Part shown: positions 44,367 to 53,216 of the stretch, one piece after another
How the letters are laid out: every line of letters begins with the position of its first letter
How positions within the stretch are numbered: position 1 is the stretch's first letter
Made by a program: the position numbers and the translations under genes
Assembly (NCBI RefSeq): GCF_900115845.1
Contig: NZ_FOXX01000010.1
Coordinates: forward strand, 62,001-126,000
From: Priestia endophytica DSM 13796
Lineage (GTDB): Bacteria; Bacillota; Bacilli; Bacillales; Bacillaceae_H
DNA: 64,000 bases
Direction: 5' to 3'
Notes under the pieces: model-generated
The model's database searches: none
What the model saw: the letters and a program-made list of their open reading frames with translations, nothing else
What the model was told of the DNA's origin: nothing

Positions 44367-44549
44367 TTAACAAATTTCCTTTATTTCAGATAAAGAAATA
44401 GAATAGATTTGCTGATTTTTATCTTTTATAAAAAGGGTTTGTTGATACAAGTCTAGCTGATGAACCTCCCCTTTACATGTTTGTAGGAGTCCATTTCTAC
44501 AATAAATAACTGTAAGTGAATGTTTGCTCGTAAGTTTTTTTAAAAACAT
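44367..44549 (-). CDS. small YolD-like domain protein
   Basis: 60-residue protein, MFLKKLTSKHSLTVIYCRNG and on to LYQQTLFIKDKNQQIYSISL. It resembles the C-terminal beta-rich half of YolD-like proteins (Y.NG..h...G.vh.lD...qtl.i.d). Start at ATG 44547-44549 about eight bases after GGAG. Function unknown; YolD proteins usually pair with UvrX-type polymerases, but none is adjacent. Confidence 0.65.
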   Translation of the reverse strand: MFLKKLTSKHSLTVIYCRNGLLQTCKGEVHQLDLYQQTLFIKDKNQQIYSISLSEIKEIC

Positions 44550-44573
44550 CTCTTTCTCTCCTTTTTGTTGCAT

Positions 44574-45079
44574 TAGTCATTAGCCTTTTGTTCCTCAGTC
44601 CCTTTAAACAAATTATATTTTTAATAGCCCTTTTTATCATTGGACTGTATGTAAGCTTTTTCTAAGAATTCTTTCTACATTGTGACTAAAACACTTAAAA
44701 AATAAGAACGAATATTTTCTAAGAATAGACAATTTCATGAGGAATAAAGATTGACCAAAAGGCTATATTCTTTATAGTTAAAAGAGCTCTTTTCTTTCTA
44801 CACCTATATGTTTTATTAATAAGCTGTATTACTTTTTCTATTACGAGTAGTTTTCAATTGCGCATAAAAAATAAGTTATGAAAGCACAAAATACAAAGAA
44901 AATTCTAAATAATGATTCTTCAGCGTAATTAATTGCATTTCTAGTATGTCTGTGTAAAAATAGGCATTTCGAAAAGGGTTTATTTTTCTGGATAGTTAGA
45001 CAAAAAAAGCGAAGAAGAAATTACTTACATCGAATGTAGAATAGCAATACTAAAGTTGGAAATACAGGAGTTGATATAG
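44574..45079. other. intergenic region, nothing identified
   Basis: AT-rich, no coding-like frame, hairpin or repeat recognised apart from the ribosome site of the next gene. Confidence 0.55.
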
Positions 45080-45622
45080 ATGATTACAGCTAAGAAAAAC
45101 ATAGTGAAGTTTAAAGCAAAAGATGGACGTGAGGTGACTATTCGTCCTGCGCAAGCAAGTGATGCAGAGCACATTACAACAGCAGTCAGAGAAATTATTG
45201 AAGCTGGGGAATTCATTCAAAAAGATGAACCACGTACAATTCAAGAAGAGCAAAATTTCATTGCGGAAGTAGAAAAGAACAATCATATGTACGTTGTAGC
45301 TGAAGTAGAAGGTGAAGTGCTAGGTATTGCTCGTGTTCTAAGAGGCGAAATTAAGATGAAGCGTCATACAGGTCTCTTCCGTACATGGCTAATTTCTAAA
45401 GCACAAGGAATGGGAATTGGCAAACAATTTATGAACTATACACTAAATTGGTGTAAAGAAAATAATCTTCATAAATTATCCTTAACCGTTTTTGCTTCTA
45501 ATGAAGTAGCATATCAATTATATAAAAAAGTTGGGTTTGAACAAGAAGGTATTATGAAAGAACAAGCTTATTTTCATAATGAATATGTAGATGAAATTTA
45601 TATGTCTATCTTCTTTTCCTAA
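45080..45622 (+). CDS. GNAT-family N-acetyltransferase
   Basis: Acetyl-CoA-dependent N-acetyltransferase of 180 residues with a complete GNAT fold. The acetyl-CoA loop is KAQGMGIGKQFMNYTL, and the C-terminal part HKLSLTVFASNEVAYQLYKK then VGFEQEGIMKEQAYF is typical of RimI/RimL-like enzymes. The acceptor (protein, amine or antibiotic) is unknown. Start after GGAG. Single gene with terminator at 45654. Confidence 0.9.
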   Translation: MITAKKNIVKFKAKDGREVTIRPAQASDAEHITTAVREIIEAGEFIQKDEPRTIQEEQNFIAEVEKNNHMYVVAEVEGEVLGIARVLRGEIKMKRHTGLFRTWLISKAQGMGIGKQFMNYTLNWCKENNLHKLSLTVFASNEVAYQLYKKVGFEQEGIMKEQAYFHNEYVDEIYMSIFFS

Positions 45623-45653
45623 ATGAAACAGACCTATTTTAATCAATTTATAA

Positions 45654-45680
45654 AGAAGACCCTTATGTTAAGGGTCTTCT
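45654..45680. terminator. terminator behind the GNAT gene
   Basis: AGAAGACCCTT-ATGTT-AAGGGTCTTCT. Confidence 0.75.
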
Positions 45681-45686
45681 GGCTAT

Positions 45687-45797
45687 TTAGGAAGAAAATT
45701 GAGTAAAAAAGTCTTTTAATGCCCTATAGTTTTCTTTTTCAATTGTTTCATAGAAACGTCGAACTAATTCTTTATTTGCTTGGACTGACGTTTTTAT
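45687..45797 (-). pseudogene. N-terminal fragment of a SnoaL/NTF2-like protein
   Basis: The frame reads (I)KTSVQANKELVRRFYETIEK, ENYRALKDFFTQFSS and stops. This matches the first helix of SnoaL-like ester cyclases, normally about 130-150 residues. An AGGGG site stands before ATA at 45795-45797, where ATG is expected, so the start codon is mutated. The remaining three-quarters are missing. Confidence 0.55.
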
Positions 45798-45814
45798 TTC
45801 TTCTTCCCCTTGTC

Positions 45815-46576
45815 TTAAAAGATGTATTCTCCTCCATCCTCTGGAACTTCAACACGAGAAGCCATACCTTTATCTTGAATAAAGCTGTGTAAATCTTCAC
45901 GAGACAATCCCCAGTGGTTGACAGCTTCCATGTGAACGACAACAATTTGAGCGTTCGGTGCTGCTTTGTATACTTCGTAGATATCCTCTTTCCCCATAAC
46001 AAGAGAACCACCTTTAAAGAATTGATTGTCTCCCCCGTTGACTACGATGATCTCTGGATTATGCTTATCAATCTCTTCTTGAACTGCGTCATACCATACT
46101 GTATCTCCTGCTACATATAATGTTTTCTCGCTTGAATGTTTAAAAACAACTCCACATACTAAACCTGCAAGCTTTAAAATTTCTCCTCTTCCATGCTCGC
46201 CTTTTGTTTTGACTAATTGAATACCTTCAAAAACTGTATCCTCTGTTAACACCTCTATATTTTGAAAACCATCATTTTTAACTTCTTTCGCATCTTCTTC
46301 ATTTTGAACAAACATTTTAATGTCTTTCGGAAGCACTTCTTTTGCCGCTTCATCAAAGTGATCTGAATGAAGGTGAGTCAAAATAACTGCATCAATTCCA
46401 TTTATAATGCTGTCAACAGATGTTGGTAAGCTTACTAAAGGATTATTTTGATCTTGTCTTGGTGAATTTGGGAAAGGAGGGTATGTTCCTTTCTCAGCTA
46501 ACATTGGATCAATTAAGAATTTTTTATTTGCATATTCTACAACTAATGTTGCATTTCGAATGTGTTTAATATTCAT
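45815..46576 (-). CDS. MBL-fold metal-dependent hydrolase
   Basis: Metallo-beta-lactamase-fold hydrolase of 253 residues. The metal motif THLHSDHFD gives His68, His70, Asp72 and His73; further ligands are in GEHGRG, VAGDTVWYD (Asp) and VVVHMEAVNHW. It resembles UPF0173/YtkL-like and lactonase-type proteins; substrate unknown. Start at ATG 46574-46576 with AAAGGAG upstream; the frame to 46696 overlaps the divergent Lrp gene. Divergently transcribed from an Lrp-type regulator that likely controls it. Confidence 0.9.
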   Translation of the reverse strand: MNIKHIRNATLVVEYANKKFLIDPMLAEKGTYPPFPNSPRQDQNNPLVSLPTSVDSIINGIDAVILTHLHSDHFDEAAKEVLPKDIKMFVQNEEDAKEVKNDGFQNIEVLTEDTVFEGIQLVKTKGEHGRGEILKLAGLVCGVVFKHSSEKTLYVAGDTVWYDAVQEEIDKHNPEIIVVNGGDNQFFKGGSLVMGKEDIYEVYKAAPNAQIVVVHMEAVNHWGLSREDLHSFIQDKGMASRVEVPEDGGEYIF

Positions 46577-46644
46577 GGTTACTAACTCCTTTTTTTTAAT
46601 ATACGGATAGTTTATACTAGGAACACATAGCGAATACAGGGATA

Positions 46645-46676
46645 AAATCAAGTCTTTTGGCCGTTTCACTTGATTT
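46645..46676. promoter_or_regulatory. inverted repeat in the MBL/Lrp divergent promoter
   Basis: AAATCAAGT and ACTTGATTT, perfect nine-base arms around 14 bases, ending 18 bases before the Lrp start. A likely site for the Lrp-family protein. Confidence 0.6.
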
Positions 46677-46694
46677 TTGAAAGGATTTGAATAC

Positions 46695-47108
46695 ATGTTA
46701 GATCATACAGATATGCGTATATTAGAAGAACTATCCAAGAACAGCCGCATCAAGATGAAAGAGTTAGGTGAGAAAGTTCATTTGACAGGACAAGCAGCTG
46801 CTTCTAGAGTAGCTAAATTAGAGGATAGCGATGTGATTGAAGGATATACCATCAAAGTGAATGAAGTGAAAATGGGATACTTTGTGCATGCATTAATTAA
46901 TATTTTTACTAAAGATACTCATCATCAACCATATTTCTCTTTTGTAAAGAAGCAAGAAAAATATGTGATCAACAATTATAAAATTAGCGGAGATGGTTGT
47001 TATCTTCTTGAATGTAAATTCTCATCCAATGAATCATTAGATCAGTTTCTTATCGAATTAAACAAACATGTTAACTATAAATTATCAATTATTGTTAACA
47101 ACCAATAG
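46695..47108 (+). CDS. Lrp/AsnC-family transcriptional regulator
   Basis: Regulator of 137 residues. N-terminal HTH (DMRILEELSKNSRIKMKELG, LTGQAAASRVAKLEDSDVIE) and a C-terminal RAM/AsnC effector domain (GDGCYLLECKFSSNESLDQF). Lrp family members respond to amino acids as oligomers. Start at ATG 46695 after AAGGA. Divergent from the MBL-fold gene. Confidence 0.92.
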   Translation: MLDHTDMRILEELSKNSRIKMKELGEKVHLTGQAAASRVAKLEDSDVIEGYTIKVNEVKMGYFVHALINIFTKDTHHQPYFSFVKKQEKYVINNYKISGDGCYLLECKFSSNESLDQFLIELNKHVNYKLSIIVNNQ

Positions 47109-47392
47109 GATCTTTATGACTACGGATTTTTTTGCTAAGAAGAGAAAATGAAGGTATATTCGAAGAAATACGAGGTATCAAGACTTCTTTAGTACATAAG
47201 CTATAATCTAAAAAATTATATAAGCCTCTTATTTTCATGTATGTAATATTAATTCCTAATATAACTCTAACATTTAATTACTATAATTAAGAATTTCAAT
47301 AAATATCTTATTAAACTACTAGAGGTGTCGTCTCCAAATCTAGACTCGGAAACAACACTCCTATTCATAGAAATTCATTTTATGTATTCATA
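47109..47392. other. intergenic region, nothing identified
   Basis: No frame or hairpin that I would defend. Confidence 0.5.
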
Positions 47393-47932
47393 TCAATCTT
47401 TTGGATTAATAATAGCTAAAACTTGATGATCTTCCCATTTTCCGTTTATCTTAATATTTTTTCTAGCAATTCCTTCTTTATGGAAGCCTGCTTTTTCTAG
47501 TACACGTATAGAACCAATATTATGAGGTTGTACTCCAGCTTCTATTCGATGTAACTTTAATTCATCAAATGCATAATTTACAATTAACTTTGTAGCCTCA
47601 GTAGTAAATCCTCTTCCATTATATTTTCTGTCTAAAAAATAGCCAATAACAGCACTTTGAGATGACCCTCGGATAATATGAAAAAGATTGATCGTCCCTA
47701 CTAGTTTGTCCTCATCATTTTCAAAAATACCAAAATAATAGTCTTGATCTTGTTTTACATATTCAGCAGCTTCTTTGATTCTTTTCACTTGACCTTCAAT
47801 TGTATAGAAGTCGCCACTGCGGGTCATGGCGAACTGTTCAAAAAATTTGCGGTTCTCTTTTTGCAAATCCAGCAGTGATTGGGCATCATCAGCGGTAAAT
47901 GAGCGTAGATGTATATTTTCTCCTTTAATCAT
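47393..47932 (-). CDS. GNAT-family acetyltransferase, RimJ/RimL type
   Basis: N-acetyltransferase of 179 residues. N-terminal MIKGENIHLRSFTADDAQSL, acetyl-CoA region YNGRGFTTEATKLIVNYAFD, and KLHRIEAGVQPHNIGSIRVL followed by EKAGFHKEG, all typical of the RimJ/YdaF/YjcK group that acetylates protein N-termini or small amines. AAGGAG six bases before the ATG. Intact, single gene. Confidence 0.92.
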   Translation of the reverse strand: MIKGENIHLRSFTADDAQSLLDLQKENRKFFEQFAMTRSGDFYTIEGQVKRIKEAAEYVKQDQDYYFGIFENDEDKLVGTINLFHIIRGSSQSAVIGYFLDRKYNGRGFTTEATKLIVNYAFDELKLHRIEAGVQPHNIGSIRVLEKAGFHKEGIARKNIKINGKWEDHQVLAIINPKD

Positions 47933-48131
47933 AAACTTCTCCTTTTCAGTTTGTAAGTTGATTTGGTATTAGCGAGCAACGTTATTGTATATAACCTCAG
48001 CAACTGTTTTCATTTTATTTAAAGACCACATCATAATTCAGCTATAAATAAACCTAATATTTACACAATCTCGAAATTCAGTAATTCATGACTCTTCTCA
48101 AACATCATGAGGATTGAATAATCTTATTTCA

Positions 48132-48677
48132 TCATTTCCAAACATTCATGTATTTCTTTTTGTACTTATCATCCTCTTCTCTTTCAATCAGCTTCATTGC
48201 CTCTTTTTTTATCTCTTCATCTTCCACTTCCTCATATAAATTTTTAAGACCTTGCATAATGTCAAATCGAATTAAAGTGTAATTTTTTTCGTTTTCACAC
48301 GTATGAAAGCGATCAATAAAATGAGTAAGTACCATTTTATTTTGCTCAAATCCTGCTAGTCCCAATCGCCAAATCGCTTGTAATGCGTGCCTTGCTGTTA
48401 CAAACTTTTCGTCCCTTGTTACTTTCCATAGTGCTGGAAAATCTTTTAGTATTCTTTTCTCCTCATCACTAATGGCTAAATTAGCAAGAAATTGAGCAGC
48501 TCTAGATCGTTTATGGGGATCTGAATCTGTAAGCCATTCTTTTAATTCGTCCCAAACTTCGTACACCCATCCTACTTCTTCATTTGTAAGAGCTAGTATA
48601 TTTGTATATGCCTCGTATTGAAGCTTTTTGTCTTTTGCGCCTAAATTTTCAAAATAAGACTGTACTTTATTATCCAT
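48132..48677 (-). CDS. HEAT-repeat-like helical protein
   Basis: All-helical soluble protein of 181 residues. Repeated helix pairs such as WLTDSDPHKRSRAAQFLANL and VTARHALQAIWRLGLAGFEQ suggest HEAT or armadillo-type repeats, as in DNA alkylation-repair-like and scaffold proteins. No catalytic residues. The ATG at 48675-48677 lies eight bases after GGAG; the ATG two codons earlier is too close to that site. Function unknown. Confidence 0.75.
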   Translation of the reverse strand: MDNKVQSYFENLGAKDKKLQYEAYTNILALTNEEVGWVYEVWDELKEWLTDSDPHKRSRAAQFLANLAISDEEKRILKDFPALWKVTRDEKFVTARHALQAIWRLGLAGFEQNKMVLTHFIDRFHTCENEKNYTLIRFDIMQGLKNLYEEVEDEEIKKEAMKLIEREEDDKYKKKYMNVWK

Positions 48678-48683
48678 TCTCAT

Positions 48684-49152
48684 TTCTCCTTTAAAGATGT
48701 AATTCTAGAGCTAAACTCAGAAACGATACTAATCAATTTTCACTTTCTTTAAGTATATCCTGAAAAAGCAGTATAGCAGTACAGAGAAAATCCAATTATT
48801 ATGTCTTACACTTTTGTTATCCATAGCTTTTCTGGAAAAAGTAACTTTCCGCTCTTTCTTCTCCTTATGACTTTTGTTCACATCCTTACATCCATAAAAA
48901 CGAAACAAGCTACAAATATAGTTATGGCTAGCATATTTACAATTGAAACTTTCACGTCTTATTACGCAAGCTTGTGAGTTCGTCCATAAAGGAAAGACAA
49001 ATTATCTTTTTCATATTGTACATACAACCCCAGTCTTACTATTTTATCAGTCTAAGATCGCTTACTTCTCTAATACATCCCCCATATAATAAATATACAT
49101 TGTTTGATATCCATACAGTTTATGTAAATAACTCCATTAAAGGAGGAAGGAA
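48684..49152. other. intergenic region, no gene seen
   Basis: AT-rich, without a convincing frame. The AAAGGAGG at 49139-49146 belongs to the DUF998 pseudogene. Confidence 0.5.
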
Positions 49153-49911
49153 ATAAACAGTTATGCACCATATTTCTTAATGACCGGAATATTTATTCTT
49201 ATAATCCGCACGATTTTCTTTGCACGAAAACAACACGTTGTATTGAAAAAAGTAGGGTTTATATGTTGGATATCTCTCGTCTTTTATTTTCTCATCGAAT
49301 ATATCGTTATTCAGGCAAGTACCGTTCCCTACAGTTTTTTTCAATAACCGATGAGTGATCTTGGATTAACAATGTGTAGAAAGAACACATACATTCTTGC
49401 TTCTTATGAAATCTGCTCTCCTTATCATTTGCTAATGAATTGGACATTTACGATTACAGGTCTTGTCATTTTAACAGGGAGCATTGGGCTACATCAATTT
49501 TGGCCTCATAAGCAAAAAACTAAGATTGCCACTGCTTTGCTTATTATCTTCGGAATAAGCTATAGCATTTCTGGAATTGTCCCCGCTGATCTTCATTTTC
49601 TTTGGCATACGCTCTCTTCTTTTCCAGGAATGATTGTTCAAATCCCCGCCCTCTTAATAATTGGTACATCTATTTGGAAAGCAAGGCCGAAATTAGCACT
49701 GTGGACTTTTTTCTGTTCGTCTGTCACCACGATTTCACTTCTTCTAATCCTTTTACTTCCTTTATTTTATGAGCTTCCTGGGGGACTATTACAGCGAATA
49801 CTATATGGAGTCGTTTATTTATGGATGACTGTTACAGCCGTTGTTCTTTGGAGAAAAGAGTATATAAACGTAAAAGATACACCCTCTAAGTACACTTCTA
49901 GAAAAATATAA
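49153..49911 (+). pseudogene. DUF998 membrane protein with lost start and internal stop
   Basis: The frame reads from an ATA at 49153-49155, six bases after GGAGG, as (I)NSYAPYFLMTGIFILIIRT and FLIEYIVIQASTVPYSFFQ, then TAA at 49345-49347, then PMSDLGLTMCRKNTYIL and on through five more TMs to 49911. YSFF..PMSDLG is the DUF998 signature. Two lesions are therefore visible: a start codon ATG-to-ATA and one nonsense codon. Translation from ATG 49351 would give 186 residues lacking two TMs. Function of DUF998 is unknown. Confidence 0.75.
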
Positions 49912-49986
49912 TTCTTGTTTATACTTCTATAATTCAGGCAATGAACACTTGGATATATAAGATATATAATAAGAAGCATTTATCTA

Positions 49987-50022
49987 CTGATGTGTTTAGT
50001 CAATCATGATTAAACACATCAG
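49987..50022. terminator. hairpin with perfect 12-base arms
   Basis: CTGATGTGTTTA and TAAACACATCAG around a 12-base loop, T-rich after it on the plus strand. It follows the DUF998 pseudogene by about 75 bases. Confidence 0.65.
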
Positions 50023-50170
50023 CTATTATACATAATTTTCTTTCCCTTTTTACTGTTGCCGCCTCTAGAGAATTATGAATTAGATTGATGATACAAATAC
50101 ACACTTGATCCTTTTAAAACCCATTGAGCAAGATACTTTTGAGATATATAATAGATTCATATGGAAAGCA

Positions 50171-50497
50171 TTACATCTCAAAAAAACGATGTCTTTCGAC
50201 TTTACAAACTCTAAGCGAGAAATTTTTGTACCATTCTCTTTTCCCCTTATCTTGTGCTACCCTGTGTGCTGAGTTTTCTTTCCAAGCTTTTATTGATTCT
50301 AGAGAATCCCAATAGGAGATTGTAATTCCTAACTCTTGATCCCTGGCACTTTCTATCCCTAAGAAGCCCTTCTGCTTAGAAGCTAATTCTACCATTTTGT
50401 TTGACATTACTTCATACCCTTTATCCCCTTCAGTCCGCTGTGAAGTGAAAATCACTGCAAAATAAGGTGGTTCAATATTTCGAGCCGTGCCAACCAT
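50171..50497 (-). CDS. antibiotic biosynthesis monooxygenase (ABM)-domain protein
   Basis: Small ferredoxin-like-fold protein of 108 residues. PPYFAVIFTSQRTEGDKGYE, then KQKGFLGIESARDQELGITI and SYWDSLESIKAWKENSAHR match the ABM family, including B. subtilis YqjZ. Some members are monooxygenases, others of unknown role. The ATG at 50495-50497 follows GGGGG by seven bases; the longer frame does not have a site. Single gene. Confidence 0.85.
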   Translation of the reverse strand: MVGTARNIEPPYFAVIFTSQRTEGDKGYEVMSNKMVELASKQKGFLGIESARDQELGITISYWDSLESIKAWKENSAHRVAQDKGKREWYKNFSLRVCKVERHRFFEM

Positions 50498-50610
50498 ATG
50501 TTTTCCCCCTTTGAAAAGTTGAAGTACATTCGATATTGAAAAATTCAATAGCATTAAGCATCTTAATATATTTATACAAACGAATTTATATAATGATGGC
50601 TAATCAGAGC

Positions 50611-50976
50611 TTAAGGTGCCTTTGTAGGAGTACCTTGATGAAAGATCATTTGCCAGTGTTCACCTGTTAACTTCCAAATAGAACTGCGTAGGGAATATTC
50701 CATAGAGGCATGTTTAAGTAATCTAAAGGTAGTTAAAACAATGTGGGATGCTAATAGTTTAATCTCAAAGTCTGTTATCGTCATTTCGTCTACAGTCTCT
50801 TCATTAGGAAGTCTACCTATCGTTATTTCTTTATTAAAAACACGTCCTGAACTTCCAAACTCCACAAAGTCATGTGCTAAAAGCTCCTCTAACTCTATAA
50901 CAGATTTGCGCACGTCTGATTGTAGCAATTTTTCTTCAAGAACATAAAGATGTTCTTTCAGTGCTATCTCTTTCAT
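50611..50976 (-). CDS. DUF4440/NTF2-like protein
   Basis: Small cone-shaped-fold protein of 121 residues: LEEKLLQSDVRKSVIELEEL, HDFVEFGSSGRVFNKEITIG and SSIWKLTGEHWQMIFHQGTP are typical of the DUF4440 branch of the NTF2-like superfamily. Such proteins may be enzymes or binding proteins; function unknown. Start at ATG 50974-50976 after GGGAG. Confidence 0.85.
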   Translation of the reverse strand: MKEIALKEHLYVLEEKLLQSDVRKSVIELEELLAHDFVEFGSSGRVFNKEITIGRLPNEETVDEMTITDFEIKLLASHIVLTTFRLLKHASMEYSLRSSIWKLTGEHWQMIFHQGTPTKAP

Positions 50977-51219
50977 GGAACACTCTCCCTTCATTAACCA
51001 CATTTATAAGCTATTATATAAAAAATAATACAATATGATGTAAAATAGAATGGAATGAGGAGTCACTTTTTTCTTTGTGTCGACTTCAATTGTTCCAAAT
51101 GTTTCGGTGATCCCAATATAATTATTTTTAATTGAGGAAAGGCTCAATCCAGAGATATTGTAATATTCTATACGTTCAATTATATGAATGTCTGTTCTTT
51201 ACATCGTCCATCCTTTCTT

Positions 51220-51798
51220 TTAGATCGCTTTCTCTCCTAAACGCGCTATTTTTTCGAGCCATGCTTGTTTCTTGCCAGTGCTAAGAAATTTAAGAGATCC
51301 TATTGTACTGATGCGCACAGGCTTTACTCCACAAAACTCTAATATGCCTTTTTTCATGAGAGTATGCCCAGCCTTTTTATAGACAAAATGATAGTACCAT
51401 TTAGGCGTATCCATCGTTACAATAAGCCTCGCTGTTTTATTTTTCAATAATTTATCCCATAATGGAGAGCTCTTTCGATATTGATAACTAAAGCCTGGCA
51501 GGAATGTACGATCAATGAACCCTTTTAATACCGCAGGCATTGTTCCCCACCAAGTCGGATAAACAAAAACAAGGTGATTTGCCCATAAAATCAATTCTTG
51601 TGCTTTTAATAAATCCTCTTCTAATTCCATTCTCTTTCTATAGCCATATCTTAAGTTAGGATCAAATGTCATCTTACCAATCTCAAGTTTTTTCACGTGC
51701 ATTCCTTTTGAAAGGGCTCCTTTTTCATAGTGCTCGGCTAGAGCAGAGCAAAAGGAATCTACATTAGGATTTCCTTGTATAATTAATACTTTCTTCAC
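51220..51798 (-). CDS. NAD(P)H-dependent oxidoreductase, flavodoxin-like fold
   Basis: Flavoprotein of 192 residues of the NQO1/KefF/MdaB type. MKKVLIIQGNPNVDSFCSAL opens the fold, VFVYPTWWGTMPAVLKGFID is the FMN/FAD-binding signature, and GHTLMKKGILEFCGVKPVRI completes it. Reduces quinones or related electrophiles with NAD(P)H. GTG start after GAGGA. Followed by its own operonic end; no linked regulator except the TetR gene upstream on the same strand. Confidence 0.9.
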   Translation of the reverse strand: MKKVLIIQGNPNVDSFCSALAEHYEKGALSKGMHVKKLEIGKMTFDPNLRYGYRKRMELEEDLLKAQELILWANHLVFVYPTWWGTMPAVLKGFIDRTFLPGFSYQYRKSSPLWDKLLKNKTARLIVTMDTPKWYYHFVYKKAGHTLMKKGILEFCGVKPVRISTIGSLKFLSTGKKQAWLEKIARLGEKAI

Positions 51799-51917
51799 GT
51801 ATTCACTTCCTCTCTTATATGTATCTTATAACAATAATTATACTTTAAAGTTATTTATTCACAATTTTATCAATCTATCTTTATGAGCACCTCATAAGGC
51901 TACTAAGCTCAAACATA

Positions 51918-51967
51918 ATAAACGTCTCTTCTCAAAGAAATACTACTTTGAAAAGAGACGTCTATTA
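51918..51967. terminator. terminator downstream of tetR
   Basis: AAACGTCTCTTCTCAAAG and CTTTGAAAAGAGACGT arms, A/T ends. It lies about 80 bases after the TetR stop on the minus strand. Confidence 0.75.
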
Positions 51968-52042
51968 TATCCTTATGTCACTATAAAGTTCTTTGGCTAA
52001 AACGCCCCTCCATTTTTATCATCTTATCTCCAATCGATAAGG

Positions 52043-52936
52043 CTATGAATTTCTGATGAATTTAGTTAATACTCTTTTATACTCTTCCATCTCATCACTA
52101 CCTGTAACAGGTTCAATCTGTTCCAATGAGGAAAGAGAACTGTTAATGATAAATTTACGAGGAGAAGCGTTATCCTGTAATACTTCATCATAAATAAATG
52201 TAATAAATTCTAAACACTCTTTTTGTTTCGTTTCGTCCGCAACATTGTTCTTCACAAAACGTTTCAACGCTGCTGTTACACGGATAAATTCAGTTGAAGA
52301 ATGCTCGTCCTTTCGCTCCTCAAATAAAGAAGCGATTACCTTTTCATCAAACAGGGGATCTTTATTCCCAATCTCTTTTTCCATCATTCCCTTAATATGT
52401 TCCATGCAATAACGAACAGCATGTTCAATTGTTAAAGAGGTGTTTAACATTTTATTTGTTCTAAGAACATTATTAAGCATCCCGTCAAATAACACAGCTC
52501 CATCAAATAATTGAGGATAGTTTCCTTTTGGGAAGATTTGTTGAAATCGTTTATATATCCAATTTAAAGTTGAGATTTTCAGTTCTTCTATATAACGAAA
52601 AATCTTTCTTTCGTTCAAGACTAATGTTGTTTCAATAATCTTAGATATGTTATTTTCTGCTATAAAATGCATCATAAAAATCATTTGTTTCTCAAACATG
52701 TGACAATCGCTATCGGTATGTTCATCCGCTAATTTTTCACGTTTTACGATCATCGATTCTTGTAAAGTAGACAGCAATGATAATAAAAGTTCACTTTTAG
52801 ATGAAAAGTATTTATAAAATGTTCCTTTTGAAATACTACTTCGTTCTAGAATATCTTGGATGGAAGTATCAAGGTATCCTTTTTCTATAAAAAGTTTGTG
52901 TGCTTCTTCTAAAATGTCTTGTTGTTTCTTGTTCAT
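52043..52936 (-). CDS. TetR/AcrR-family regulator
   Basis: TetR-type regulator of 297 residues, longer than the usual 190-220. N-terminal HTH ILEEAHKLFIEKGYLDTSIQ and ILERSSISKGTFYKYFSSKS; the long helical ligand domain has an extra C-terminal section of about 90 residues. Start after AAAGGAG. It is divergent from a cytochrome P450 gene with shared promoter sequences, the arrangement of a ligand-responsive P450 repressor such as Bm3R1, although no sequence relation to Bm3R1 is claimed. Confidence 0.9.
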   Translation of the reverse strand: MNKKQQDILEEAHKLFIEKGYLDTSIQDILERSSISKGTFYKYFSSKSELLLSLLSTLQESMIVKREKLADEHTDSDCHMFEKQMIFMMHFIAENNISKIIETTLVLNERKIFRYIEELKISTLNWIYKRFQQIFPKGNYPQLFDGAVLFDGMLNNVLRTNKMLNTSLTIEHAVRYCMEHIKGMMEKEIGNKDPLFDEKVIASLFEERKDEHSSTEFIRVTAALKRFVKNNVADETKQKECLEFITFIYDEVLQDNASPRKFIINSSLSSLEQIEPVTGSDEMEEYKRVLTKFIRNS

Positions 52937-53046
52937 CTTATGACTCCTTTATTCATACGTTCTCTTCTATTTAATATATCTTATATAGCTTTTACATTAT
53001 AGAATTTTTCTTATTCCTTGATGAATGAATCAAAATAATTATATAC

Positions 53047-53097
53047 TTGTAGTACAGTTATTATACCAGTAGTACAAAAATGAACTAACGGTATAAT
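53047..53097. promoter_or_regulatory. divergent tetR/P450 promoter with repeated TAGTACA boxes
   Basis: TTGTAGTACA (53047-53056) and TAGTACAA (53070-53077) flank a minus-strand TATAAT (53060-53065) for tetR, and a plus-strand TATAAT lies at 53092-53097 for the P450. The pair of boxes is a likely TetR operator able to control both genes. Confidence 0.55.
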
Positions 53098-53137
53098 AAA
53101 AATTAAAAATTTCGTAAAAGGGAAATTTTTAATTTTT
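53098..53137. repeat. inverted repeat with perfect 16-base arms in the P450 leader
   Basis: AAAAATTAAAAATTTC, GTAAAAGG, GAAATTTTTAATTTTT, directly after the plus-strand -10. All-AT stem; it may shape the 5' end of the P450 mRNA or be a second operator. Confidence 0.6.
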
Positions 53138-53216
53138 GTACTTATAAAGAGATTACAAAAGAAGCATGTAGAAAAACAAGAAGCTCTGTTAGAGGATGCT
53201 CTATGAAAGGAAGATT

